Below are positions 1 through 10,959 of a DNA stretch of 64,000 nucleotides, piece by piece. This DNA is from Quercus robur (Eukaryota; Streptophyta; Magnoliopsida; Fagales; Fagaceae), in assembly GCF_932294415.1 (NCBI RefSeq), contig NC_065538.1, forward strand, positions 26,933,957 through 26,997,956. The letters are read 5' to 3'. The notes beneath the pieces are model-generated. The model saw only the letters and a program-made list of their open reading frames with translations, did no database searches and was not told the DNA's origin. Each line of letters begins with the position of its first letter. The first letter of the stretch is position 1. A program made the position numbers and the translations under genes.

Positions 1-838
1 TCAAGAGGAGAACAGGGGAAGTTGCAATTCCAATGATAGCCTTCGTGGAAGGAGGAATGACGATTCCAATTGGGAGAATAACTAAGGACTACCTACGTGG
101 TCATAGATTGGCCCCCTACCAATGCACCGCGAACCTATTCCGGATCCTGGGGTGTGCCGACGTCTTAAATGACCAGATGAACCTCGGCCTTTCATGGCAC
201 GACGTGGTTCATCTTTATGAATGCCATAAGCTCGGCGACTCATACTACTTAAAGTCCAGAACTGACGAAGTGAGGTTGATATCCTGCCTTCCCAAGTCCA
301 GCAAAGGCTTAAAGGACGACCATTTAATCGTCTCCGGACCATGGCATGACGGCCTTCACTGTCTGACTAGGACGGGAACGCCAGGTGGGGTGTCATAGAA
401 CTAGATTCCATGAGGAGGACCTTAGTTTTGAGCTCCCTTCCCCCCTTTTTTCTTTTTATTTTAAACTTGTTGGTTTGGTTGCATGCCTCCTCGGACTAAC
501 GTAAACCCTTTAACGGCCTTTGCAGACAAGGAGCGAACATCCCCTCGGCTAAGCTTGGTCAACGTCCCGGCTCTAAACTACCTCCTGAGGTCTGAGATTT
601 TCGTAAGCGAGGACGGACAACTGCGGTCGGCTCCTTTGATTTTCGACTACGTTCCCCTCACTCTATCCTTGGTAGACGCCGGCCAAGCTATAAGGGCTGG
701 CAGTCTGAGATTGGCACGCATTGACGTATCCATATCAGGGTTCCTCGCTGCAACAGACTTACCTCCTATTCAGCTGCCTCCCAATCGTTCCTTTCCTCCA
801 GTGGTTATCCCGGAGGAGGAGGCTGGTTCTTTGCATTC

Positions 839-1948
839 TGAAAGTTCAAAAAACGTGTACAAAAACACTTTTGAACGTTTAGACCCCCAAAACTAATTTA
901 ATCAACACACGCAGTATGTTAAACAACTAGTGTGCGGAAACTTAACATATGCTATAATATAGAATTGATTAAACAACTATCTAAGCCACAACAAAATAAA
1001 CCACAACAGATAATGTAAAGGCAGAGATAGAGAGGAAGGAAGATGCAAACACAAGGATAACACCAGATATGTTATCGAAGAGGAAACCGAAGACCTCGGC
1101 GAAAAACCTCTCCGCCGCCCTCCAAGCGGTAATCAATCCACTAGAAAATACAGTTGGGATACAAGGACAGCAATAGACCCTCCAAGCCTAATCTACCCAA
1201 TGCACCTAAGCCCTCCAAGCTTCTTGCTCCAACGAGGTTGCGCCGAACCTTTTTCTTTTCTAGCTTTCCAGATTCCGCTACTACACCGTAGCATCAACCA
1301 ATGAATATTGGCTCCTTCCTAACTGCTTCCCAGAACTCCAAACGTCTGTCTCACAGGGATGATAATGGTGAGAACCAGGTTTGGTATAAAGCCTCTCAAG
1401 GATTTGACAATGGAGAGGAAGAGAGTGAGGGATTTTGATGAGACTCTAAGGTAGAGATTGTGGGTGAAACAATCTGGTTTTTCTTTAGGGTTTCTCTCTC
1501 AAAATTCTCTCTGGAAGTTCACTCTCAATCGTGGGTTAAAAGGGTATTTATACTGGAGTGAAGAGGAATGCGAAACGTCAGGTTTTTCCAAAACAGGGGT
1601 GGCTCACGGCTTGACCTCGCGGCTTGACTAAGTCGCGAGTTCCAGTCGCGAGTTAACCGTATGGCCAGTTGTCCTGTTTTGTCCTGTAGTGCTCCAGCTA
1701 GCATGACCGTTCATCTTCCAGCATGCTTGGCACGTGTGCATCTTCTGGCGGGTTGAAGCCGCGAGTCCACCCGCGAGTCCCAGCCGCGACACTCTGTTTT
1801 CTTGCACACTCTTGAGCAATCTTCACACTATCTCACTCACTACCCTTACAACAATCCCACCTAAATACAGGGTTACTAAATGCTGATTTACAAGCAAATT
1901 TGGTACGGAATAAAGCCAATTAGATGGTTGAATAAATTCAACCTTACA
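839..1948 (-). repeat. 3' LTR of the copia-type element
   Basis: This is the second copy of the 1110-bp LTR, with TG..CA ends. The TATAAATA box is at 1545-1552 on the minus strand. A short open frame inside it (1628-1819) is also present in the other LTR and looks incidental. Confidence 0.93.
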
Positions 1949-1963
1949 ATCTCCCCCTTTGGC
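1949..1963 (-). other. Polypurine tract of the copia-type element
   Basis: On the minus strand the purine-rich run CCAAAGGGGGAGAT directly abuts the 3' LTR, the normal place for plus-strand priming. Confidence 0.75.
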
Positions 1964-2767
1964 TATTCCGTGACAAAACCCTAAAACAGACTCTAGACTT
2001 AACATGTGAGTTGGGAACAGTTGATCAAAACTCACTCACACCTAACTCTAGAAGCTGTGAAGCACTTGAATCATATGAACATAAACTCCTGAAACACAAC
2101 AATACACCATGATCATTGTAAGCAGAAAATTATAAATGCATATGAAGCAGGCAATATGAGATCAAGCAAGAATGGAGTTAATAAACAAACCATGGCTTGA
2201 TCAACCAAGTGAATCACCACAAGATAGTGATCACAGTGCTCATTCACACTTGGAATGAACACAAGGACATACAAGTTAACAAGCACAAGGCAAGACACTT
2301 GTATGCTCAACACTCAACCAATGCATAGCACACAGGGCATATGCATCTAGGAACAATCCTACAAGGGCACATGAGTGACAGTACAACAATCACAATGCAG
2401 AACATTTAGATTAAAGTACTGATTTCAACATAGCATAAAGGCTGCACTTAAGCATGGTACATACCATAAAGCCTACAAACTATGCAAAGACAATAACCCT
2501 AAAAGCTTACATAAGCATATGGGTACAAACCAACAAATACCTGAATAACATCATCAAACATATATTAAAGTTTAAACCAAGAGTATATGAAAAGAGTTAG
2601 AAACAGATATACACCAAAACACAGTGTATCAAAACCATAAAAACCATAAGTTTAGAAGATAAGACGAAAAACAAAAGTATGTGTGTACTCCCCCTATCAC
2701 TATGCACACTTCCCTTTGAACTTTTCTCCCCCTTACTGAATGCTCTCCCCCTTTTTGTCACGAATAG

Positions 2768-3913
2768 CTAAAAACTCTCGTCCAACTTTCGTTGAATCTC
2801 ATCTAGCTGATTCTCCAGAGTCTCGAGTCGCATTTGGACATGGTTGTTTGTGGAGTAGAGAAGTGCCACAAGCTCATCAACACGTTTCTGAATATGCTCA
2901 AGAACACTGCCAACTCTGTCAGTATGAGAGGCAGTTTGTGCTTGCGGAATACCAGCCGGTGAAGCTTCAGGGACATCACGAGATGCAGATGTGGTATGTG
3001 CAGGTGTCTCTGAGTCAGGAGCAAATGAAGGAACCGGAGAGATGTGAGCACTTCTTGGTGATTTGGAGGAGTGACTTCTGCTCGCTTGAAGAGTGAACAA
3101 AGAAATGGGACGTTGACGAGTCAACATTTTACCATCTGCAGGAGGAGTAATGCTTGCACTAAGGATGAGCTTCATGACGAGACTGCAAAATGGAATGATT
3201 CCTCGAGCTGTAGATCGACACGCGGTCTTCCTCAAGTTGTAGTAGATGTGAGCACATATATCAATGGGGGCTCCGGTAATGAGATCACACAGAAATATAG
3301 CTCTCCCAAGATTGATGAATGTAGTGTTGGACAGTGGGTAGAGATTGGTGAACATGATCAACTTCAGTGTGGTCAACTCAGGTGCAAACTTTGCGGTGTT
3401 GATGGAAGTTCCTGCACTAGACACCTCATAATCGTGTCCTAGGATTTGTAGAATTTCCCCAACCTCTGGATTTCGTTCATCATAGGGAGTTAAATTCACA
3501 TTCTGAGGTCTGGTGATGCCGAGAAGATCTGCGATGGAGTCTGGGGTAACACTAAACTCTGTTCCTCTGACCCAGAAAACGAGGACAGGTCCAAGATCAG
3601 ATGCATTGGAGAAGCATTCTTTGACCAGCTCATCCATTGGATCATCAAAGTTTCCGAACAAGTTTGCCCAGTCTCGTTTCTCAAAGATTCGAGGGATGAA
3701 TGTAGTCCCTAAGGTGTTGAACTCTACTACCCGCTCCACTATAGTTGTTGACTTGTCAAACACATTTGAGTAGGCGTGTGAGTTCAGGGGAACTCTGAAT
3801 CTATCCTCATTGGGATCTTGAGATGCTTGAGATGATAGACGAGTCCTTTTAGCAACTGGGGTTGCTGGTTCGTCAGCAACAGTGTCTTTACCCCTGGAAG
3901 ATCGACGAGACAT
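2768..3913 (-). CDS. Putative plant transposon protein (Transposase_32-like) in place of pol
   Basis: An intact frame of 381 residues counted from MSRRSSRGKD at 3913; the open frame continues upstream to 4084 through a hydrophobic stretch unlikely to be coding. Residues about 45-245 match the family annotated as 'putative plant transposon protein' (PF20167-like, from memory). Hallmarks are GTTFIPRIFEKRDWANLFG, WVRGTEF, LIMFTNLYPLSNTTFINLGR, FLCDLITGAPIDICAHI and GKMLTRQRPISL. An Ala/Pro/Ser-rich linker follows, then a C-terminal coiled coil (VQMRLETLENQLDEIQRKL). The start is Arg/Lys-rich (RRSSRGKDT, AKRTR), like a nuclear signal. It sits between gag and the 3' LTR, same strand. No catalytic residues can be named and its job is unknown. 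Confidence 0.78.
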   Translation of the reverse strand: MSRRSSRGKDTVADEPATPVAKRTRLSSQASQDPNEDRFRVPLNSHAYSNVFDKSTTIVERVVEFNTLGTTFIPRIFEKRDWANLFGNFDDPMDELVKECFSNASDLGPVLVFWVRGTEFSVTPDSIADLLGITRPQNVNLTPYDERNPEVGEILQILGHDYEVSSAGTSINTAKFAPELTTLKLIMFTNLYPLSNTTFINLGRAIFLCDLITGAPIDICAHIYYNLRKTACRSTARGIIPFCSLVMKLILSASITPPADGKMLTRQRPISLFTLQASRSHSSKSPRSAHISPVPSFAPDSETPAHTTSASRDVPEASPAGIPQAQTASHTDRVGSVLEHIQKRVDELVALLYSTNNHVQMRLETLENQLDEIQRKLDESF

Positions 3914-4759
3914 CTGCAAGAGAACAGGCCAACAGAAAAGAACCAAGCAACAATACCCCACAAAAAAATTGTCAACAAGATTCAGTATAAACAGTATTTC
4001 AATATGAAAACCAGACTTAATATAGTGCAGACCCAACCAAACCTTCCAACAAAACACAGAAGTACAAACTAATACGAGCAACAAACTTGGTAAAAGTGCA
4101 CCAAGACAAAGAAAGACACCACAACTGTCATTGAGTCAGGTTAACATGACCATGATATGCAATTAGAAACAGCATTTGAACATTTTGAGCAGATAGCATA
4201 AAACACTTCATCAGAGGAATGAACATAGGGAGAATATTTCAATCATGAAGAAACCAAACATCCACACGGGAGCATGTGGATGAGAGACATACATTATGAT
4301 ATCAAAATCACTCAGTGACCAAAAACAAACACCAACATCAATATTCAGGCAAGAGTAATGAGTAAGACAGATAAACACCAAACCCATTTCAGAAAAGATT
4401 CTCAGATTCAATAAGATGGCAAAAAACAGAACAATGAAATACACATTGTGACTGCTCAGCATGAAAACAGGTGAGAACAATATCAAAACAGGACACTCCA
4501 TACCCAATACACATAGAGATAAGAATAACGAACACAATACCAGTCCAAACAGTAACAGAAATATGCAGGAAAAAGAAACTGAGATTGAGAAAGCAAAACC
4601 CATACCTTTTCTTGATGATTTGGAGAAGAAACGAAGCACCAAAAGGGTTTGAAAAATGGATTCACGAAGAGTTTTGGGAGAAAACAACAGTTTTAAGAGA
4701 AGATGAACAGTTACAAAAGTTCGAGGGAAAAATTGAATGAGGTTTAAAAACTGCTCCTG

Positions 4760-5040
4760 TTTCTGCAAAACACGCGATTTTCGCGACTGGATTAAGTCGC
4801 CACACAGTCGCCAGCTCAAGCCGCCAAAGCACATAAGAACAAAATTTTGAAAAATTTTTCTAAGTGTTTTTCGCGACTGGAAGGTCTACCCGCGAGTGAG
4901 TCGCGAGCTGAGCCGCGAAAATCTCTGAGTGATCCTCGCGACTGGACCTTCCACTCGCGAACAAGTCGCCAAACATGACCAGCGAAGATGCGACTGAGGC
5001 TCGCGACTTGGCATACCCGCGACTGAGCCGCCAAAACAGG
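4760..5040. repeat. CG-rich palindrome cluster inside the copia-type element
   Basis: An otherwise AT-rich, non-coding internal region contains many copies of TCGCGA, GTCGC and CCGCGA motifs, with the phrase TCGCGACTGG recurring at irregular spacing. The same kind of cluster lies in both LTRs (about 1605-1795 and 8880-9070). Confidence 0.6.
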
Positions 5041-6067
5041 GCAAAACTGTATTTTTGAAATTTTCAGATTTTTCCAACAAAACACTTTCCAAAAACACCT
5101 AAAATACTCAAAAATCTTTTTGTGTTTGAATTAACAAAGATTGAGCATGTGAAAACACATTTTATCAAGTACAATCACACAAATGAATAAGGCATTTATT
5201 GAACATAAACTTGTGTGTTGTGTGTGGATATCAACAATGAGATAGTCCTTTGTCTAATGTGAAGCTTCAATGATCAATTCAACCAAGGCATACACAATTA
5301 GCACTAGATCATGTGACCAATCACAATTATGGAAATATGAATATATGACCTCCCACATAACTTGATAATCATAACTTGGAGTTTTTCATTTGACTCCACT
5401 TTCAGCCTTAACATTTTATCTTTTGAGGCAATCATCTCTCATTGTGAGAGGGATATATAACATTTCTCTTTTGAGAACAGGCCTTTGGCCTTTTTGAAAG
5501 AAATTTCACTTTTAATATAAGGTCGCTTACCCTTTTTCCTAGTCAAATACTAGAATGTGCGACAGGCTTTTGCAGCTCAATATCTCTTTTCATTTTGAGA
5601 TTTACATTTGATGAGCTCTTTTTGGCAAAACAAAAAATAAAAAGTGGGAAGAGATATAGACACAAGTCTATGCATGTTTCAAGATCAACATAACCATTCA
5701 CTAATCATTCATGACAAGTTTGAAGATCTATTTACAACAATCACATAGATTTCAAGATTTTTCCCATAGTGATATGAGTGCATGAAAACAAGCAATGCTC
5801 GAAAATGCACAAAGCCATTAGCACAAAGGTACAAGGCAAAACGAGTTTTAAGACAAAAAACTCAACAAAGTCAATCAAGCTTTTTGATTTTCAAATTTTT
5901 ATGTAATTTTTGGATTTTTGACTCAAGAAACAAAAAGACTGATAAAACACAATTAAGATATATTCTCACGAAGATAAACAAACAACCAAAAACAAAAACA
6001 ACAAGCATACCACACAAACATAGTCACAAAGCATAGGAAGTATTAGTGCATGGACATGTTGTAATGC
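5041..6067. other. Non-coding spacer of the copia-type element
   Basis: AT-rich sequence between the gag stop and the CG-rich cluster, where integrase and reverse transcriptase would normally lie. I see no pol motif on either strand. Similar non-coding stretches lie at 1964-2767 and 3914-4759. Confidence 0.6.
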
Positions 6068-8038
6068 TTATGCATGAGTACCCCTTTTCACCCACACGTC
6101 ACTTGCGTTTGGGGTGATTTCCTTAAAGGATTGGGTACGGGAGTTAGGGCTTTCAAACCTTCGTGAGAAGCTTTCCAAGCAGTTGGTGAATGCACCAATC
6201 ATCTTCATCACGTTCATCATTCCGGGATCTCCATTTTGCTCTCTAGGTTGATCCCCTGCCCAAGTTCTCCTATCAATTCTGGGTCCTCCTGACCTTTGAG
6301 GAGTTGCACTGCTCTTTGCTCTCAGCTTTTGGCAATTTGGTCGAGTGTGCCCTTGAAGTCCGCAATAGTGGCACACATACATTCCTCTAGGACCTCTTTG
6401 TGGTCGTGGACGTGACTTGGCACGAGACTCAGACCTGCCCACATACTGATTACGATGATTCATCATCCGTTGGTCCACCACATTCTTCTTCTCCTCCACC
6501 TCGAGCTTCACATCAGTAGGGTCAGCTACAACTGGATCTTTGGCTTTGACAAACTTCACTTCTTTGGTGACATTTCCGGTTGAATTACCTCCTCCGGTAA
6601 ATCCCAGTCCGGATTTGTCTGAGAAGCTCTTTTGAGAAGATATAACATCGTCAAGCTTCTTGGTGGTGACCCTCTCTATTTTTGCATTTGCTTGAATAAC
6701 CTCACTTTCAAGAAATCTCACTTTAGTGTAAGCTTCGGAGAGCTCACCATTCAAAGTTTCAATCTCGCATTTGGCCTCCCTATACCGGATTAGGAGACTT
6801 TTGTAGTCCTCCTCAGCCTTCTTCATCTTTCTCACAGCAGCCTTGGCCACCCTTGTGTATCCACCAGATTTCTCCAAAAGTGAGTTGTAATTTTCTTGAA
6901 GAGTAGCTGTGCTTTCTTCTTCTTCAGCTTCTGATTCTTCAACAATTCCTAGTGAGTCATCCTCACTATGTTCTCCAAGGTCTTGAACAAGCAAATTCAA
7001 TTCATCCGAAGACTCAACATGAGCAATAGTCATGAAAGCTGAGTAGTTCCCTTCTCCATCACAGCTTTCTTCAGGTTCTGAGTCAGACGAATCTGAGTCA
7101 CTCAGGGTCGTGGCATACACCTTGCCTTTCGACTTCAAATAATTCGGACATTCCCTCTTAAAGTGTCCATGCCCGTTGCATTCAAAACAAGTGACACCTT
7201 GTGTGGATGGGGATTCTTTTCCATCTTTCCTGTTGAAATCCCTCTTCTCCCTTCCAGAATTTTGGAATTTTCTCTTATCATCAAATTTTCCATTGTTTTT
7301 GAATTTCAAAAACTTTCTGAAATTTTTAACAAGATAGGCTACATCTTTGTCCACCATATCTTCTCCCGATGAGCCTTGATCTTCCACCTTCTCATTAGTG
7401 GTCTTTAGAGCAAGGGATTTGCCCTTCCGTTGATTTGGCAGCGACATCTCATAGGTCTGTAGAGAACCAACCAGCTCCTGCACCTTGATGTCGTCAAGAT
7501 CCTTGCTCTCTTCAATAGCTGTCACCTTAGCACGAAAACTTTCCGGCAATGATCGAAGGATCTTCCTCACAATCTTTGAGTCCTCCATCTTCTCCCCCAA
7601 GTTAAACTTACTGACAACCACTTCATTTAACTTCCCATAGAAAGAGTCGAAAGACTCATCCTCACTCATCTTGAGCTCCTCAAACCGAGTGGTCAGCATT
7701 TGTAATTTGGTATCTTTCACTTTCTTCGTGCCTTCATAAGTTGTTTCCAGAATCTCCCATGCATCTTTGGCAATAGTAATGTGAGAAATCCTGTGAAATT
7801 CATCTGGAGACACACCACAGAAAATAGCATTTAGTGCTTTACTGTTAGCATTAGATGCAGTAAGTGCTGCCTTATCCCATGTGGATTTGGCTGCTTCAGG
7901 TTTGGTCCAACCCATCTCAACAGCATCCCACACGGATTCATCAATAGAGCATAAAAAGGCTCTCATACGAACCTTCCAAAATGCATAATTACTTCCATCA
8001 AAATATGGAGGTGCATTAAGGGATTGAGACCTATCCAT
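6068..8038 (-). CDS. gag: Copia-type Gag polyprotein (UBN2-like, two zinc knuckles)
   Basis: An intact 656-residue frame. The first ATG is at 8036-8038 (MDRSQSLNAPPYFDGSNYAFWK); the open frame extends seven codons upstream only through a TTG. Residues about 10-210 are a UBN2/Retrotran_gag_2 capsid-type region (YAFWKVRMRAFL, AKDAWEILETTYEG). A CX2CX4HX4C knuckle lies near residue 285 (CFECNGHGHFKREC). An acidic stretch and a coiled coil follow at about 350-480, and a second knuckle near 555 (CHYCGLQGHTRPNC). Copia gag is usually fused to protease, integrase and reverse transcriptase; here it ends in a stop at 6068 with no pol after it. It would package the element RNA. The long coiled coil and the second knuckle are unusual for copia Gag. 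Confidence 0.88.
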   Translation of the reverse strand: MDRSQSLNAPPYFDGSNYAFWKVRMRAFLCSIDESVWDAVEMGWTKPEAAKSTWDKAALTASNANSKALNAIFCGVSPDEFHRISHITIAKDAWEILETTYEGTKKVKDTKLQMLTTRFEELKMSEDESFDSFYGKLNEVVVSKFNLGEKMEDSKIVRKILRSLPESFRAKVTAIEESKDLDDIKVQELVGSLQTYEMSLPNQRKGKSLALKTTNEKVEDQGSSGEDMVDKDVAYLVKNFRKFLKFKNNGKFDDKRKFQNSGREKRDFNRKDGKESPSTQGVTCFECNGHGHFKRECPNYLKSKGKVYATTLSDSDSSDSEPEESCDGEGNYSAFMTIAHVESSDELNLLVQDLGEHSEDDSLGIVEESEAEEEESTATLQENYNSLLEKSGGYTRVAKAAVRKMKKAEEDYKSLLIRYREAKCEIETLNGELSEAYTKVRFLESEVIQANAKIERVTTKKLDDVISSQKSFSDKSGLGFTGGGNSTGNVTKEVKFVKAKDPVVADPTDVKLEVEEKKNVVDQRMMNHRNQYVGRSESRAKSRPRPQRGPRGMYVCHYCGLQGHTRPNCQKLRAKSSATPQRSGGPRIDRRTWAGDQPREQNGDPGMMNVMKMIGAFTNCLESFSRRFESPNSRTQSFKEITPNASDVWVKRGTHA

Positions 8039-8094
8039 CTCAAAAAGAAAGGGAGTCAAGGATCACACAATGGTAATGAAACCAAACAGCTGTG

Positions 8095-8111
8095 TACCCG
8101 CTCTGATACCA
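8095..8111 (-). other. Primer-binding site (tRNA-iMet)
   Basis: The minus strand reads TGGTATCAGAGCGGGTA two bases inside the 5' LTR. Its first 12 bases, TGGTATCAGAGC, are the standard plant initiator-Met tRNA primer site of copia elements. Confidence 0.9.
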
Positions 8112-8113
8112 AT

Positions 8114-9223
8114 TGAAAGTTCAAAAAACGTGTACAAAAACACTTTTGAACGTTTAGACCTCCAAAACTAATTTAATCAACACACGCAGTATGTTAAACA
8201 ACTAGTGTGCGGAAACTTAACATATGCTATAATATAGAATTGATTAAACAACTATCTAAGCCACAACAAAATAAACCACAACAGATAATGTAAAGGCAGA
8301 GATAGAGAGGAAGGAAGATGCAAACACAAGGATAACACCAGATATGTTATCGAAGAGGAAACCGAAGACCTCGGCGAAAAACCTCTCCGCCGCCCTCCAA
8401 GCGGTAATCAATCCACTAGAAAATACAGTTGGGATACAAGGACAGCAATAGACCCTCCAAGCCTAATCTACCCAATGCACCTAAGCCCTCCAAGCTTCTT
8501 GCTCCAACGAGGTTGCGCCGAACCTTTTTCTTTTCTAGCTTTCCGGATTCCGCTACTACACCGTAGCATCAACCAATGAATATTGGCTCCTTCCTAACTG
8601 CTTCCCAGAACTCCAAACGTCTGTCTCACAGGGATGATAATGGTGAGAACCAGGTTTGGTATAAAGCCTCTCAAGGATTTGACAATGGAGAGGAAGAGAG
8701 TGAGGGATTTTGATGAGACTCTAAGGTAGAGATTGTGGGTGAAACAATTTGGTTTTTCTTTAGGGTTTCTCTCTCAAAATTCTCTCTGGAAGTTCACTCT
8801 CAATCGTGGGTTAAAAGGGTATTTATACTGGAGTGAAGAGGAATGCGAAACGTCAGGTTTTTCCAAAACAGGGGTGGCTCGCGGCTTGACCTCGCGGCTT
8901 GACTAAGTCGCGAGTTCCAGTCGCGAGTTAACCGTATGGCCAGTTGTCCTGTTTTGTCCTGTAGTGCTCCAGCTAGCATGACTGTTCATCTTCCAGCATG
9001 CTTGGCACGTGTGCATCTTCTGGCGGGTTGAAGCCGCGAGTCCACCCGCGAGTCCCAGTCGCGACACTCTGTTTTCTTGCACACTCTTGAGCAATCTTCA
9101 CATTATCTCACTCACTACCCTTACAACAATCCCACCTAAATACAGGGTTACTAAATGCTGATTTACAAGCAAATTTGGCACGGAATAAAGCCAATTAGAT
9201 GGTTGAATAAATTCAACCTTACA
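8114..9223 (-). repeat. 5' LTR of the copia-type element
   Basis: This 1110-bp LTR matches 839-1948 with a handful of transitions and no indels that I can see. On the minus strand it holds a TATAAATA box (8820-8827) likely to start element transcription. It also has a cluster of CG-rich palindromes (TCGCGA-type) near 8880-9065. Confidence 0.93.
8820..8827 (-). promoter_or_regulatory. TATA box in 5' LTR
   Basis: TATAAATA on the minus strand, about 700 bp upstream of the primer-binding site, is placed where an LTR promoter is expected. The same box is in the other LTR at 1545-1552. Confidence 0.5.
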
Positions 9224-10959
9224 CATTCTTCCTTAGAAGACCAAATAGACCAGTTCCAATTTACTGAGGAAGGAGAGGTGTCGGTCAGAGTAGTAGAGCT
9301 CTCGGACTCTGACGCCGATTTAGACCGTGCCTCAGCGGCTCCTGATACTGGTTTAGTCATCGCACAAGCTGATATCAGCGAAGAGACTGAAGAAGAAGGA
9401 ATGGACTTGCAGCCAAGGACTGGCCTCAAGGGCCTTCTATCTAACAGGAGCAAGGGGCAGTCCTCCAAGGACGTCTCGAAGGGACAAACTGCCCCTAAGG
9501 CTCCTGCTCCTCCTCTCCCTCTCTCGTCGGATGCGGCGCTACAGCCTATGCCTAACTTAAGGCGAAAAAGGCCTGTAGAAGAAACAGAGGAGGGAGAGAT
9601 TGGCCGTGAAAAGGCCGGGCCTAAAAAGAAGGGTAAGGAGACGAAAGAGCCCCGAGAGAAGAGGACTAGGTCCACTGATAGCCGAGACGAGGCGGCCATT
9701 CGTAGGGAACAACGAACATGGTCGCCTCGAATCAAATTAGACGGCACCCCGATCCCCTAGGATGCGACCCTATGGGAATCCTAACAAGAGCAGGCATCAT
9801 TCTTGGCCGAGGCCCTACAGCAACCTCTTCTCTTGCCTCGTGATATGGAGGGCCTCAGAAAGACTCGTCAGCCAGAACTTTTCATGTCATTGAAGAGGGA
9901 CATGGCCATGGTAAGTGAGATCTTTTCTCTCGTCTCTATATTGTGTACCCTCTTATCGTCATGTTTTAATAGGGTTTTTATTTCCTTCCGAGCACAGGTC
10001 ACTCAACAAATTTTTGTTGCTGAGGAATGGGCCAAGAAGGCTCGTGAGGATTTGCATAGGGAGGCTCAGTCCCGCTCTGCCGCCGAAAAGGCCGCTGGCA
10101 ATCTTAAACTGGATTTTGATAGCCAAAATAATGAAATAAATGAGGTGAAGAAGGCTCATGCGAGTGCAGAAGCCGACCTTAAGAATGCCGAAAAGCAAGC
10201 TGACGATTTGCGCATACAGCTCTGCCAATCTGAGGAGAAACTTACAGCGGAGCAGCAGGCGGTTTCAAAGCTCAAGGCTGAGCTTGCAAGGACTAAGGAG
10301 GAGGCCCGCTTGGCCAGGGAAGCTGCCGAGAAGGCTGTGGTGGCTTCATATGAACGTGGAGTCCATGATACTGAGGTTAGACTGGCCGAGGAAGTTGCCA
10401 CCATCTGCAGGGAATACATCACCACGTCCTAGGGTGTAGCCCTGGATCGGGCAGCCGTCCCAATAGATTCTGATCTCAGGAAGGCTGAGAACATCTTTTT
10501 CCCGGAGGACATACACGAGGTTCCTGACAAGGTTGCCTCCACCGAGCCTCTTCCAACAAACTCCTCTATTCCCGAGGCTGGGGGCACGGAGCAGGTCGCG
10601 CAGGGCAAGTCACCCGAGGACAACCTTCGTATCAGCGAGATCCTTGCACAGGTCAAGGAGATTGCCCCGGAGAACCAAGCAGCAGATGATCAGCTCGCTC
10701 CGACTCAGGGCTCTTAGGAAAGTAGTATAGGAATTTATTTGTTTTACTTTTCGTGTTTTGTTCTGTTTTGCGTTGTTAATGTTTGTGAACAGAACCGCTC
10801 TTAAGCTTGAATGATGAAGGTTATTTCCTTTCAGATATTGTTGTTTTATTCTCTTTTGTTTTCATCATGAATGGATATCAGTTTTGTCATTTACTGTTGA
10901 AAGTTAAGTATAAATGAATGAATACGTGAAAATAACAATAGTTCATAATTAGACAAAAA

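Larger units (their letters stand above)
839..9223 (-). mobile_element. Young non-autonomous Ty1/copia-type LTR retrotransposon, complete
   Basis: Two 1110-bp LTRs (8114-9223 is 5', 839-1948 is 3' in element orientation) begin TG and end CA. They are flanked by a perfect 5-bp target duplication, CATTC, at 834-838 and 9224-9228. Next to the 5' LTR is a tRNA-iMet primer site. A polypurine tract adjoins the 3' LTR. The internal region (1949-8113) has an intact copia-type gag and a Transposase_32-like ORF, but no protease, integrase, reverse transcriptase or RNase H. Mobilisation must have used enzymes supplied in trans. I count about eight mismatches between the LTRs (roughly 0.7 percent, all transitions), so insertion is recent. 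Confidence 0.93.
33..10717 (+). pseudogene. Antisense ORF of the gypsy element (gypsy-type 'transposase' domain plus coiled coil), interrupted
   Basis: Exons can be inferred at 33-384, 526-838 resuming at 9229-9910, and 9998-10717, with GT-AG introns 385-525 and 9911-9997. The first exon and the start of the second resemble the plant 'putative gypsy-type transposase' domain (PF04195-like, from memory). The middle is acidic, then basic (RKRP, KKKGKE). The last exon is an Ala/Glu/Lys-rich coiled coil of about 150 residues. Removing the nested element and one copy of its CATTC duplication keeps the frame exactly. In-frame stops at 9758-9760 (TAG), 9782-9784 (TAA) and 10430-10432 (TAG) interrupt an otherwise open frame ending at 10717, so it is a pseudogene. 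Its function in the parent elements is unknown. The 5' end may lie before the window. Confidence 0.6.

Noticed and set aside
1628-1819. 63-residue ORF in the LTR, repeated at 8903-9094
   Set aside because: It lies inside the LTR, spans the CG-rich cluster, and has no family resemblance. The duplicate exists only because LTRs are duplicated.
3914-4084. N-terminal hydrophobic extension of the Transposase_32-like ORF
   Set aside because: The conserved, charged start MSRRSSRGKD lies downstream at 3913. The extension looks like low-complexity non-coding sequence.
4211-4834. 207-residue minus-strand ORF in the copia-type element
   Set aside because: Very rich in Phe/Leu/Ser from AT-rich composition, with no recognisable domain. 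I considered an envelope-like gene but saw no supporting signal or topology beyond hydrophobic bias.
9224-9760. 194-residue minus-strand ORF
   Set aside because: It is the shadow of the plus-strand antisense gene, whose frame aligns with 526-838 across the insertion.
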